Positions 18,728 to 28,116 of a stretch of 64,000 nt of DNA are shown piece after piece (positions within the stretch are counted from its first letter, which is position 1; every line of letters begins with the position of its first letter). The DNA is taken from positions 3,658,001 through 3,722,000 of the forward strand of contig NZ_AP021875.1 of NCBI RefSeq assembly GCF_009688965.1, given 5' to 3'. A program made the position numbers and the translations under genes. Under the pieces are notes generated by a model. The model searched no databases and was not told the DNA's origin. It saw only the letters and a program-made list of their open reading frames with translations. Origin of the DNA: Desulfosarcina widdelii. GTDB lineage: Bacteria > Desulfobacterota > Desulfobacteria > Desulfobacterales > Desulfosarcinaceae.

Positions 18728-20362
18728 CTACACTACATATTTGATTTTAAGCCGCTGGGCGGCATCGTAGTCGCTGATGCCCAGCGCATCCGACATGCCG
18801 ATGGGCAGGGCCGTGGAGCGGCCCAGGGGCGCCACGATCTTTTTCAGTTCCGTGTCGAAAGCCAGGAAAAGGTCGACCACCCGTTCGGCCACCTTTTCCA
18901 CGTCCAGGCGTCGGTAGAGGCGGGGATCCTGGGAGGTGATCCCCCGGGGACAGCGGCCGATGTTGCAGATGTTGCAGCGGTCGCTTTCCGACCCCAGACA
19001 GCCGGCGGCCGCCTGCATGATGTACTTGCCGGTCTGGACGCCGCTGGCACCCAGCATGATCAAAGCCGCGGCGTTGGCCGCCAGGTTGCCGCTTTTGCCA
19101 ACCCCACCCCCGGCAAACAGGGGAATTTCGTTCTGCATGCCCACTTCCACCAGGTTCAGGTAGCCGTCCCGGATGTTGGTGGCGATGGGATGGCCCATGT
19201 GGTCCATGGAGACGTTGTAGGCGGCGCCGGTGCCCCCGTCCTCGCCGTCGATGGCCAGACCGGCGGCGTAAGGGTTGCGGGTGAGGTTGTTGAGCACGGC
19301 CATGGCCGTCGAGGTGGCCGAAATCTTGGGATAGACCGGCACCCGGAATCCCCAGGCCATATACATGGACTGTATCATCTTGGCCACGGACTCTTCGATG
19401 GAGTACTGGGTCTGGTGGGTGGGCGGGCTGGGCAGGCTGACGCCCGGCGGCACGCCGCGAATGGCGGCGATCAACTTGTTGACCTTGTGCCACATGAGCA
19501 GGCCGCCGTCGCCGGGCTTGGCTCCCTGACCGTATTTGATCTCGATGGCGCAGGGGTCCTCCACCATTTCCGGAATGGAATGGATGATCTCGTCCCAGCC
19601 GAAATAGCCGCTGGCAATCTGCAGGATCACGTACTTGATAAAAGGGCTGCGCAGTAGACGCGGCGGACAGCCGCCCTCGCCGGTGCAGATGCGCACGGGC
19701 ATGCCCAGTTCCTCGTTGAGGTACGCCACGCCCATCTGCAGCCCCTCCCACATGTTGGGAGAAAGGGCGCCGAAACTCATGCCGCCAATGACCAGCGGAT
19801 AGATTTCGCGTACCGGCGGGATCCATCCGTTTTCGGCCAGAAACTTCAGGTTTTTCTCCGGCGGCAGAATCCGGCCCAAAAGGGTGCGCAGTTCGAATTC
19901 GTGCCGGCCGGCATCCAGGGCCGGGTCGGTGAGCATGGAAATACGGATGAACTTGATCTGATCCAGAATGCCTCCCGGTACGTTGCGCCGCCCTCCCCTG
20001 CTGCGAGGCTGGCCGCCGCGGTTGATGTGGAAGCGCAGCTTGTCGGCCTCGTCGGACCGCATGGGAAAAATTGCGTCGTTGGGGCAGACCAGGCTGCAGG
20101 TGGCGCACCCCACGCAGGCATAGGCCGGATCGGTCTTCTGGCGGATGCCGTGGTAAACGTCGAAACTGCTGCCGGGGTTGCCCTGGGGATCCAGCGAAAC
20201 CGTGATCTTTCGCTTGCGGAAAACACCCAGTTCGATGGCGTTGACCGGGCACACGGCCGTGCACCGGCCGCACAGGGTGCACTTGTCTTTTTGCCAAAGG
20301 ATCTGCCAGGGCAGGTCCTTGACGCTTAGTGTAGAAGGGCTAATGGTTGCGTTTGGCTGCAT
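18728..20362 (-). CDS. gltB-like: Glutamate synthase catalytic (FMN) subunit with N-terminal ferredoxin domain
   Basis: A 544-residue protein that should bind FMN and perform reductive amination of 2-oxoglutarate with ammonia delivered from a separate glutaminase. Residues 28-39 (CTLCGRCTAVCP) and about 82-93 (CVGCATCSLVCP) bind two [4Fe-4S] clusters. The remainder is the TIM-barrel synthase domain (GEGGCPPRLLRS, IKYGQGAKPGDGG, DGEDGGTGAAY, GGVGKSGNLA) with the late Cys cluster CNICNIGRCPRG. AGGAGG stands 7 nt before the ATG at 20362, although this makes it overlap the preceding glutaminase gene by 37 nt. It is the archaeal/anaerobe type of stand-alone synthase domain. Confidence 0.93.
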   Translation of the reverse strand: MQPNATISPSTLSVKDLPWQILWQKDKCTLCGRCTAVCPVNAIELGVFRKRKITVSLDPQGNPGSSFDVYHGIRQKTDPAYACVGCATCSLVCPNDAIFPMRSDEADKLRFHINRGGQPRSRGGRRNVPGGILDQIKFIRISMLTDPALDAGRHEFELRTLLGRILPPEKNLKFLAENGWIPPVREIYPLVIGGMSFGALSPNMWEGLQMGVAYLNEELGMPVRICTGEGGCPPRLLRSPFIKYVILQIASGYFGWDEIIHSIPEMVEDPCAIEIKYGQGAKPGDGGLLMWHKVNKLIAAIRGVPPGVSLPSPPTHQTQYSIEESVAKMIQSMYMAWGFRVPVYPKISATSTAMAVLNNLTRNPYAAGLAIDGEDGGTGAAYNVSMDHMGHPIATNIRDGYLNLVEVGMQNEIPLFAGGGVGKSGNLAANAAALIMLGASGVQTGKYIMQAAAGCLGSESDRCNICNIGRCPRGITSQDPRLYRRLDVEKVAERVVDLFLAFDTELKKIVAPLGRSTALPIGMSDALGISDYDAAQRLKIKYVV

Positions 20363-21456
20363 ACGGAAACCTCCTGGCGCTGCGGTCCCACAATGACCGT
20401 GTCCAGATGCATGGGTTGAAAATCCTGGCTTTTGTCGCGGTCGGGAACAGCGTAATCCAGACCGCATATTTCCGAAGAGAATGCATAGCGACCCGGCCGG
20501 CCGCCCACCACACCGGGACGCAGTTTCTTGCGGTCCTGAACCATGAACAGACTGTGGTCAGGCAAACAGCCGATGACGCAGTTGGGACCGTCGATGGTCA
20601 GCCGCCGGCAGGAGTGCTTGAGCTGCTTAAGCAATTCGGCGTTGGGGTGGACGGCGATGTCGCTGTCCTGCAACGGGGTGATGACGTGTTTGTATCCGCA
20701 CACATCCAGCCCCAGACGGGTCTGGGTGAAGTGCAGGATATGGGTGAATACCTCCGAGTCGCTCTGGTAGCCCGAGTATCCGGGAAAGTTGCGGGAGAGC
20801 AGGAACTCCCGGATCGGCGTGAAGGCCGTGCATTCGCCGTTGGTCATGGAAGCGTAGCCCTGAATGAAAAAGGGATGGCAGGCATACAGGTTGATGGCGT
20901 AATTGGTGTTCTGCCGCCCCTGGGCCATGATGACCCGCGCATGCAGCTCCTTGCGGTCCAGCTTCAGGTATTGGGCCACCTGCAAGGGGTCGCCGATCTC
21001 TTTGAGCATGATAACGTCCGGCCAGAAAGAGAAAACGATCATGTCGCCCTTCTCCTCACCCATGGCCCTGAGCTGAAGACGAATTTTCAGCAGTCTGTCG
21101 TACAGGACCTCGGTGGGCTCGTCATCCCACTCTTCTGGATATTCATAGGCCCGGATCAGGTAGACATCGCGTTTGGGAACGCCGGGAGGCGGATTCTTGG
21201 GCACTTTGATGGTGATCTTGTACTTGGTCATGAACCCGATATCCATCATGAAGGCATCCAAACGCCGGAGGCCCTCCTCGCTGAAGATGCCCGAAAGAAT
21301 CGGCGCATCCTTGATCTCTTCGAAAGGGCCGCCCAGATCCCGCAGGAACAGACCGACACCGGATCCATCGTGGCCTTCCCGCATGACGTCCATGGCTTCC
21401 AGGGCAATCATGGGGGAGACGGGGGTCTCGCTGGTCATGGCAAACAGTCGGCACAT
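20326..21456 (-). CDS. Class II glutamine amidotransferase (GltB N-terminal-like glutaminase)
   Basis: A 376-residue Ntn-type glutaminase. The start at 21456 is decisive because it makes the protein begin Met-Cys-Arg-Leu-Phe. Cys2, exposed after Met removal, is the catalytic nucleophile of class II glutaminases; the 45-residue longer frame would bury it. The rest matches the glutaminase domain of glutamate synthases: EGHDGSGVGLFLRD, NGECTAFTPIREFLL and GYQSDSEVFTHIL. AAGGAG lies about 10 nt before the ATG. As first gene of the operon it supplies ammonia to the synthase and GXGXG/flavoprotein subunits that follow. It overlaps the synthase gene by 37 nt. Confidence 0.93.
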   Translation of the reverse strand: MCRLFAMTSETPVSPMIALEAMDVMREGHDGSGVGLFLRDLGGPFEEIKDAPILSGIFSEEGLRRLDAFMMDIGFMTKYKITIKVPKNPPPGVPKRDVYLIRAYEYPEEWDDEPTEVLYDRLLKIRLQLRAMGEEKGDMIVFSFWPDVIMLKEIGDPLQVAQYLKLDRKELHARVIMAQGRQNTNYAINLYACHPFFIQGYASMTNGECTAFTPIREFLLSRNFPGYSGYQSDSEVFTHILHFTQTRLGLDVCGYKHVITPLQDSDIAVHPNAELLKQLKHSCRRLTIDGPNCVIGCLPDHSLFMVQDRKKLRPGVVGGRPGRYAFSSEICGLDYAVPDRDKSQDFQPMHLDTVIVGPQRQEVSVCSQTQPLALLH

Positions 21457-21883
21457 GGTTGACTCGCTCCTTTTAACCGCCGGGGGTAGAAAATCCGGCA
21501 CTGACGCTTCAATGCCGGACTCGAAAGAAAGACTTGTTTTTTTCGATCCAAAATAGTTTTTTGCAAGCTTTGTACCGTACCACAAAATCATCGGATTTCC
21601 AATGCCATCCTAACAATACACATCGAATCCCCCCTGGTTGCCCGGCCATTTATTACAAAAACGAAATAAAAATGCGATAAAAACTACAAAATTGAAATCA
21701 TTGCCGGTTGCGGGTGGCACATTACGTAAACCATCGAAAAAATAACGATCTTGGCAATATTGGCCAAATCTGCTACTTTTTGTTCAGGTCGGTTTTCTCC
21801 TTTTTCGATGGGCCAACGGTCGATGCTACCCACGGGGAGGAGCCCTTTGCAACCACCGCCGTGAAAAGAATGGACGATGCCCG
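21457..21883. other. Divergent promoter region between glutamate synthase and glnE
   Basis: A 427-bp AT-rich segment separating two divergently transcribed nitrogen-assimilation units. No protein-coding frame is supportable. It must hold promoters in both directions. A TGGCAC at about 21714-21719 resembles a sigma54 -24 element but lacks a matching -12 GC at the right spacing, so I do not call a promoter. Confidence 0.4.
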
Positions 21884-24817
21884 ATGACTGGCTCCCGCGA
21901 CGCACTGACGGAAAAGCAGCAAGAACACTGGACCGCCTTCTGCCAAAAGGCAAAAGCCACGGGCAGCACCTTCGACCCCGAATCGGAGGGTGCCCGGCTG
22001 TTGAATACGGCCTTCGCCTTCAGTGATTTCGTGGCGGCCGGCTGCATCCACCAACCGAACATGGCACTGGATTTGATCGACAGCGGTGATCTGCTCGCCC
22101 CCTACGATGACGACGGCATGGCCCGGCGGCTGAATTCGCAATTTCAAACGATGGCGGAAACCGGACCGGAGGCCGCCGTTCCCTCCCTTCTGGCGGCTTT
22201 GAAACCGGTCCTGCGCACCTTCCGGAGGCGGGAAATGGTACGCATTGCCGTCCGGGACCTGACCGGCTTCAGCGACCTGGATGAAACCATGGCCGATCTT
22301 TCCGCTTTGGCGCGCGCGGCAATCGACGGAGCCCTGAACCTCTTGTACGCCGGCCAGTGCGCCGTGGACGGGATCCCGCGGGACAGCCATGGCACCCGGC
22401 AGCGGCTGGTCGTCATCGGAATGGGCAAGCTGGGGGCCGGAGAACTCAATTTCTCGTCGGACGTCGATCTGATATTTACCTTCCCCTCCGGAGGACAAAC
22501 CGAGGGGGACAAAGCCCCGGTCGCCAACGAGGCCTTTTTCACCCGCCTGTGCCGGCACCTGATCCAGGCCATCGGCGAAACCACTACCGATGGCTTTGTC
22601 TTCCGGGTGGACACCCGATTGCGGCCCTATGGCGACGGCGGCCCCCTGGCCATGAATTTCGATCACATGGAGGATTACTACCAGCACCAGGGCAGGGAGT
22701 GGGAGCGTTACGCCCTGATCAAGGCCGATGTGGTGGCTGGAGACCGAAAGGCCGGCCGCGAATTGCTGCTGCGGCTGCGCCCCTTCGTCTATCGGCGTTA
22801 TCTGGATTTCGGCGTGTTCGAATCCCTGCGGGAGATGAAGCGCAAAATCAGCGCCGAGGTTCGCCGCAAAAACCTGCACGACAATATCAAGCTGGGCAGC
22901 GGCGGGATCCGGGAGATCGAATTCTTCGGCCAGATGTTCCAGTTGATCCGGGGCGGCGTGCTGCCCGTGCTCCAGAAGCCGGCCATCCAGTTTGTCCTGG
23001 CGACCCTGGGCCGGGAAGGGTTTGTGCCTCCGGCGGTATGCCGCGAACTGACCGACGCCTACCGCTTTCTTCGAACCGCCGAACATCGGCTCCAGGAAGT
23101 CGATGACCGGCAGACCCATGCCTTGCCCGCAGACCCGGGGGCTCGCCTGCGCCTGGCCCGTTCCATGGGATACGACAGCTGGGAAAGCTTCCGGGAGATT
23201 CTGGACGGCCACCGCCGCAAGGTCCGCATTCATTTTGACGGCCTGCTGGAAACGGATTCCGGTTCGGCGGGATCGGGCGGCCGCGAAGCGTCGGGCCTGG
23301 TCGAGGCCTGGTCGGTGGCCGAATCGACCGACGAACGCCGCCGCCTGCTGGAAGCCGCCGGTTTTCCCGACGGCGGGGCCGCTGCCGGGCTGCTGAGGGG
23401 CTTCGATGCCGAGCCGGCCACCCGGGCGCTGAGCAGTGCGGGAAGACAGCGGCTGGAAAAGCTGATTCCGCGCCTGCTGGAGGCCGCTGCCGGCTGCGAC
23501 GATCCCGCAACGGTTCTGCAGCGGGTGCTGCAACTGCTCAAATGCATTCAGCAGCGCACCAGCTACCTTTCCCTGCTCATCGAATACCCCACCGCCCTGA
23601 CGCATCTGATTCGACTGGTTGGGGCCAGTCCGTGGATCGCCGCCTTTCTCAGCCGCCACCCCGTGCTGCTGGACGAACTTTTAGATCCGCGTACCCTGTA
23701 TGCGCCGCCCGGTCCCGAAGCCCTGCGGACCGAACTGGAACGCAAGCTGGCGGACGTGCCCGAAGACGATCTGGAATATCAGATCGAAGTCCTGTGCATT
23801 TTCCGGCAGGTGAACACCCTGAAGGTGGCCGCATCGGACATCACCAGCACCCTTCCGTTGATGAAGGTCAGCGACCACCTGACCTGGATTGCTGAAACCA
23901 TCCTGGACAAGGTCGTCGAAATATCCTGGAACCATCTGGTGCAAAAACACGGCCGCCCCACCTGCACCCTGGACGGCCAGATCTGCAGGCGCGGCTTTGC
24001 CGTCATCGGCTACGGCAAACTCGGCGGCTTCGAACTGGGCTACCGATCCGATCTGGACCTGGTTTTTCTCCACGCGGCAGACCCCGGGGAGACGGTCGGC
24101 GGCCCCCGCCCCATCGACAACGCCCATTTTTTCGCCCGCCTGGGACAGCGGGTGGTCCACATGCTGTCGACCCATACGGCAGCCGGCATGCTCTATGAAG
24201 TCGATATGCGGCTGCGGCCCAGCGGGGCTTCGGGGCTGCTGGTCAGCCAGATCAAGGGGTTCGAGGATTACCAGAGCAACGACGCCTGGACATGGGAGCA
24301 CCAGGCCCTGATCCGGGCGCGTCCCATTACCGGCGATGCCGTGCTGCGCGAGGCCTTTTCCGCCATCCGCCATCAGATCCTGTGCCGGAGGCGGGACCCG
24401 ACATCGTTGAAGACCGATGTCCGGGACATGCGCGAACGCATGCGGGAAAGCCGACTGGAGGTTCAACCAGACCAGATCGACATCAAAGAAGAGGCCGGGG
24501 CCATGGTGGACATCGAGTTTCTGGTCCAGTATTTGGTGCTGCAACATGCCGCCGACCGCCCGGAACTGACCCGCTGGACCGACAACGTGCGGCTGCTGCA
24601 GGCCCTGGCCGAAACCGGCATCCTGGACCAGACCGCCGCCTATCGCCTGCGGCAGGCGTATCTGATCTACCGGGCCGTAGCGCACCGCCTCAATCTTCAG
24701 GAGCAATCCAACCGCATCGATAGCCATCGGTTCGAACACCTGAGAAAAATGGTGCAACATTTCTGGCAGCGGACGCTGGCCGCAACGCCAATCCGACAAT
24801 CGGACGACAATCCATGA
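21884..24817 (+). CDS. glnE: Bifunctional glutamine synthetase adenylyltransferase/deadenylase
   Basis: GlnE attaches and removes AMP on glutamine synthetase according to nitrogen status, so it sets GS activity. The 977-residue protein has the duplicated nucleotidyltransferase layout. The N-terminal (deadenylase) domain contains GMGKLGAGELNFSSDVDLIF around residue 180. The C-terminal (adenylylase) domain contains GYGKLGGFELGYRSDLDLVF around residue 710, each with the paired catalytic Asp. Helical regulatory segments lie between and after them. Length agrees with the family (about 950). The stop overlaps the start of the histidine kinase gene (ATGA), so the two are coupled. The divergent neighbour makes glutamate, a fitting context. 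Confidence 0.95.
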   Translation: MTGSRDALTEKQQEHWTAFCQKAKATGSTFDPESEGARLLNTAFAFSDFVAAGCIHQPNMALDLIDSGDLLAPYDDDGMARRLNSQFQTMAETGPEAAVPSLLAALKPVLRTFRRREMVRIAVRDLTGFSDLDETMADLSALARAAIDGALNLLYAGQCAVDGIPRDSHGTRQRLVVIGMGKLGAGELNFSSDVDLIFTFPSGGQTEGDKAPVANEAFFTRLCRHLIQAIGETTTDGFVFRVDTRLRPYGDGGPLAMNFDHMEDYYQHQGREWERYALIKADVVAGDRKAGRELLLRLRPFVYRRYLDFGVFESLREMKRKISAEVRRKNLHDNIKLGSGGIREIEFFGQMFQLIRGGVLPVLQKPAIQFVLATLGREGFVPPAVCRELTDAYRFLRTAEHRLQEVDDRQTHALPADPGARLRLARSMGYDSWESFREILDGHRRKVRIHFDGLLETDSGSAGSGGREASGLVEAWSVAESTDERRRLLEAAGFPDGGAAAGLLRGFDAEPATRALSSAGRQRLEKLIPRLLEAAAGCDDPATVLQRVLQLLKCIQQRTSYLSLLIEYPTALTHLIRLVGASPWIAAFLSRHPVLLDELLDPRTLYAPPGPEALRTELERKLADVPEDDLEYQIEVLCIFRQVNTLKVAASDITSTLPLMKVSDHLTWIAETILDKVVEISWNHLVQKHGRPTCTLDGQICRRGFAVIGYGKLGGFELGYRSDLDLVFLHAADPGETVGGPRPIDNAHFFARLGQRVVHMLSTHTAAGMLYEVDMRLRPSGASGLLVSQIKGFEDYQSNDAWTWEHQALIRARPITGDAVLREAFSAIRHQILCRRRDPTSLKTDVRDMRERMRESRLEVQPDQIDIKEEAGAMVDIEFLVQYLVLQHAADRPELTRWTDNVRLLQALAETGILDQTAAYRLRQAYLIYRAVAHRLNLQEQSNRIDSHRFEHLRKMVQHFWQRTLAATPIRQSDDNP

Positions 24818-27800
24818 AACCCCGGAACGACCACCAGAACGAAACCACGGAAAAACTTACTTCCGCCCGGTATCCGTTCTATCTGGACCTGGTCTTTGGC
24901 CGACGCCTGGGCCGGACGCTGCTGGTATTTCTGCTGGCAGCCGCCGCCCTGCCCCTGGTGGTGCTGGGCCTTTTCAGCTACCTGATCCAGGGACAGGACC
25001 TGCTGACCACTTTGGGAGCAGCCCATCTGCCGGGCACCGTCATCGCCGCCACCGTGCTGCTGACCGCCCTGGGGGCCCTGTTGGCCGCGGGGATCCTGTC
25101 CCACCGCATCGTCGGCCCGCTGGAGGATCTGTCCCACGACGTTGCCATGGCGTCCCGGGGCCGATTCGCTGACGCGGTTGAGGTGGATGCCGCCGATGAG
25201 ATCGGCGAACTGGCCATGGCCGTCGCGAGCCTGCTCGATCACCTGAAAACGGCGGCGTCCCAGCACGAAGACCAGATCCGGTTCATGACCGGACTGACGC
25301 GCCTGCACGGCCTGATCGCCGGTGAACAGGAACTCGAGAAGTTGAATCTCAACACCCTGGAATTCCTCTACCAGATCCTGGATCTGTGTCGGGCGGATAT
25401 CTACATCGTCCAAGAGGATGCCGGGCCCCGCTGGCAGAGCCGTTTTCCGGGGCTTCCCGGCCACGATGAAGGCCAGGCTCGCCACCCGGGAAAAAGGCGG
25501 GCCGTCGATGCGCTCCGGGAAAAAGCGCCCCTCTGGTTTCAAAGGGATACCGCCGAAAAACCGCCAAAACCGGTGACCGCCATTGACCGGGCCAACCTGA
25601 TCACGCTGCCGCTGCTGCTTCGTCAAACCGGCATCGGGGCGCTGGATCTGGAAAAAACGGATCGTTTCAGCGCATCCGACGGCCGCTTCGCAGAGGCTGC
25701 CGCCAGGGTCATCGCCGTGGCCCTCAACGCCGCGATACTCAGGCGTCAGGAAAAATCCCTGCTGGAACGATCGCGGGAGCAGGCCGCCCAGCTAAAAGGC
25801 CGTGAAGCCGCCCTGCAGGCCAAAACCCGTGAGCTTGAGAGCCAGACCCGGGCCCTTCAGGCCTCCGAGGAAACCCTTCAGCTCAAACAATTGGAACTGG
25901 AGGCGGCCAATGCGCAAATGACGAAAAATGCGGCCGACCTGGAAGCCAATATGGCCATTTTGGAAAAACAGAAGCAGGATATGCAACAGCAGAACCGGGC
26001 GCTGCAAAAGGCCCACCGGGAGTTGGCCCAAAAAGCCCGGCAGATCGAACTTTCCAGCCAGTACAAGAGTGAATTTCTCGCCAACATGTCCCATGAACTC
26101 AGAACGCCGCTCAACAGCATCCTGCTGCTCTCCCGCCTGCTCCTGGAGAACAAGGAGGAGAACCTGTTGCCCAAGCAGTCCGAATTCGCCCGCACCATCC
26201 ATTCGGCCGGCGAGGACCTGTTGACCCTGATCAACGAAATTCTCGACCTGGCCAAGGTGGAATCGGGCAAAATGGAGGTGCACCGGGCACCGGTTACGAT
26301 TCGCGACATCACCCGGAGCATGCTGGTGACCTTTTCTCCCCTGGCCGAGCAGAACCGTGTGGCCTTCGACATCCATGTGGCCCCGGATGTACCTGAAGAG
26401 CTGGTTACCGACCGCAAGCGCCTCGAACAGATCATCAAAAATTTTCTCTCCAATGCATTCAAATTCACCCCCGAAGGATCCATCCGGCTGGAGGTTGCCG
26501 TTTCCCGTGGGGAAATTCGGTCCGAAAGCGGCGGCCAGGGCGATACCCTGACGATCTGCGTCGTGGATACGGGCATCGGTATCCCTGCAGCCAATCAGGA
26601 AATGGTGTTCGAAGCCTTCCAACAGGTCGACGGCTCCAATCGCCGCAAATACGGCGGGACCGGCCTCGGTCTTTCCATTTCCCGGGAGTTGGCCCGAATC
26701 CTGGGCGGAGAAATACGGCTGGAAAGCGAGGATGGCGTGGGCAGTCGGTTTTCCCTGCATATTCCGCTCACGCCGCCGGAAAGCGAACCGGTCATCGCTT
26801 ACGACGATCTTGTCGAAAAAACACCGGCCGAGCCGCAAAGGATCGAAACCACCGACCGGAACGAACGGTGGACGGCATTGGAGGGCCCGGCGCGCGATGA
26901 CCGCAACCGGCTGACCCACGGGGACAAGTGCATTCTGATCGTCGATACCGATGAAGACACCATCGCCCCCATCAAAACCGCTGCCCAACTGAAGGGGTAC
27001 AAGACGCTGGTGGCCGAACAGTTTTCAACGGGACTTCATTTTGCCGACTACTACCTGCCCGCCGCCATTTTCCTGAACCCGGAGGCGTCCGGAAACGGAT
27101 GGAAGATGGTTTCGCGCCTCAAAACCAACCCCCAAAGCCGCCACATTCCGGTATTTACCGTATCGCCTCGCGGTGACGACTTCGAAGCGGCAACCCGGGG
27201 GGCCGCCGGCCATCTCGCCCGACCGGTTGCCCCTGACGATCTCGAGACAGCCTTCCGGCGCATCGAAAGAATCCAATCCATGGGGCAGTACAGGATCCTG
27301 GTGGCGGCCCCGGATCGGGAACGGGCCAAACGAATCGTCGACACCGTCGACGGGTTCGGCCTTCGGGCCGTCGCCGTTACCACGGCCGAAGACGCCCGGG
27401 CCGTTCTCGAATCGGAAGACGTGCATGCCGTCATCCTGCATCCGGTTATGGTGGCCGCAGGGCAGCACGAATTTCTCGCCGGCCTGCAAAAGGACCCGAT
27501 GCCGGTATTTCAATACTCGGGAAGACCGCTGAAAGCGAATTTCAGCCCCGAGGCCAACCCTTATGCCCACCTGCTGAACCTCCAGGGGATCGACATGCCC
27601 GACCATCTTCTGACGGCGCTAATATCCCGCCTGCATCTGCCGCCCGAAGCCCTGAATGAAGACTGCCGCAACCATTTGGCCGCCATGGACAACCGCATCA
27701 ACCGTTTGAAAGGCCGCAGGGTGCTGCTGGTCGATGACGACATGCGCACGGTGTTTGCCGTTTCCAACGTTCTGGAAGACCTGGGGGTCAGGGTGGTCAC

Positions 27801-28095
27801 CGGCAAGACCGGCAAGGAAAGCCTTGACAAACTCTCCGGTTTTCCGGACATTGATCTTATTCTCATGGATGTGATGATATCCGGTGTGGACGGTTACCGG
27901 GCCATTCGGCAAATCCGCGAGGAGGAGCGCTATACGGACCTTCCGATTGTCGCCCTGACGGCCAAGGCCATGCGGGGCGATCGTGAAAAATGCATCCGGG
28001 CCGGGGCCGACGACTACCTGTCCAAACCGGTGAATCCGGACAAGCTCGCATCGATGCTCAAGATCTGGTTTCAACTCAAGCGGAGCACCTCTTAA
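24814..28095 (+). CDS. Hybrid sensor histidine kinase with two degenerate and one intact receiver domains
   Basis: A 1093-residue membrane histidine kinase. Two transmembrane helices flank a very short external loop (about residues 30-55 and 68-95). They are followed by a HAMP domain, a GAF-like domain (about 165-310) and a long coiled coil (about 315-415). The DHp helix has the phospho-acceptor in SHELRTPLNS (about residue 428). The ATPase domain shows the N, G1 and G2 boxes (NFLSNAFKFT, DTGIGIP, GGTGLGLS). Three receiver-like domains follow. The first two have lost the acceptor Asp (AIFLNPEASG and AVILHPVMV), while the third is normal (LILMDVMISGVDG). The start overlaps the glnE stop by 4 nt. 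The partner is probably the next gene. Confidence 0.93.
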   Translation: MKPRNDHQNETTEKLTSARYPFYLDLVFGRRLGRTLLVFLLAAAALPLVVLGLFSYLIQGQDLLTTLGAAHLPGTVIAATVLLTALGALLAAGILSHRIVGPLEDLSHDVAMASRGRFADAVEVDAADEIGELAMAVASLLDHLKTAASQHEDQIRFMTGLTRLHGLIAGEQELEKLNLNTLEFLYQILDLCRADIYIVQEDAGPRWQSRFPGLPGHDEGQARHPGKRRAVDALREKAPLWFQRDTAEKPPKPVTAIDRANLITLPLLLRQTGIGALDLEKTDRFSASDGRFAEAAARVIAVALNAAILRRQEKSLLERSREQAAQLKGREAALQAKTRELESQTRALQASEETLQLKQLELEAANAQMTKNAADLEANMAILEKQKQDMQQQNRALQKAHRELAQKARQIELSSQYKSEFLANMSHELRTPLNSILLLSRLLLENKEENLLPKQSEFARTIHSAGEDLLTLINEILDLAKVESGKMEVHRAPVTIRDITRSMLVTFSPLAEQNRVAFDIHVAPDVPEELVTDRKRLEQIIKNFLSNAFKFTPEGSIRLEVAVSRGEIRSESGGQGDTLTICVVDTGIGIPAANQEMVFEAFQQVDGSNRRKYGGTGLGLSISRELARILGGEIRLESEDGVGSRFSLHIPLTPPESEPVIAYDDLVEKTPAEPQRIETTDRNERWTALEGPARDDRNRLTHGDKCILIVDTDEDTIAPIKTAAQLKGYKTLVAEQFSTGLHFADYYLPAAIFLNPEASGNGWKMVSRLKTNPQSRHIPVFTVSPRGDDFEAATRGAAGHLARPVAPDDLETAFRRIERIQSMGQYRILVAAPDRERAKRIVDTVDGFGLRAVAVTTAEDARAVLESEDVHAVILHPVMVAAGQHEFLAGLQKDPMPVFQYSGRPLKANFSPEANPYAHLLNLQGIDMPDHLLTALISRLHLPPEALNEDCRNHLAAMDNRINRLKGRRVLLVDDDMRTVFAVSNVLEDLGVRVVTGKTGKESLDKLSGFPDIDLILMDVMISGVDGYRAIRQIREEERYTDLPIVALTAKAMRGDREKCIRAGADDYLSKPVNPDKLASMLKIWFQLKRSTS

Positions 28096-28116
28096 CCCAT
28101 CAGCGGGATCGAACCC

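Noticed and set aside
18747-20297. 516-codon minus-strand frame overlapping the glutamate synthase gene
   Set aside because: Same strand but shifted frame; Arg/His-rich translation without motifs, whereas the true frame has ferredoxin and FMN-synthase signatures.
21714-21730. Sigma54 promoter for glnE
   Set aside because: TGGCAC is present but the -12 GC does not occur at the required spacing.
21773-24799. Long minus-strand frames (628 and 372 codons) opposite glnE
   Set aside because: Antisense to glnE, which shows both nucleotidyltransferase motifs; shadow translations are Gln/Gly-rich without motifs.
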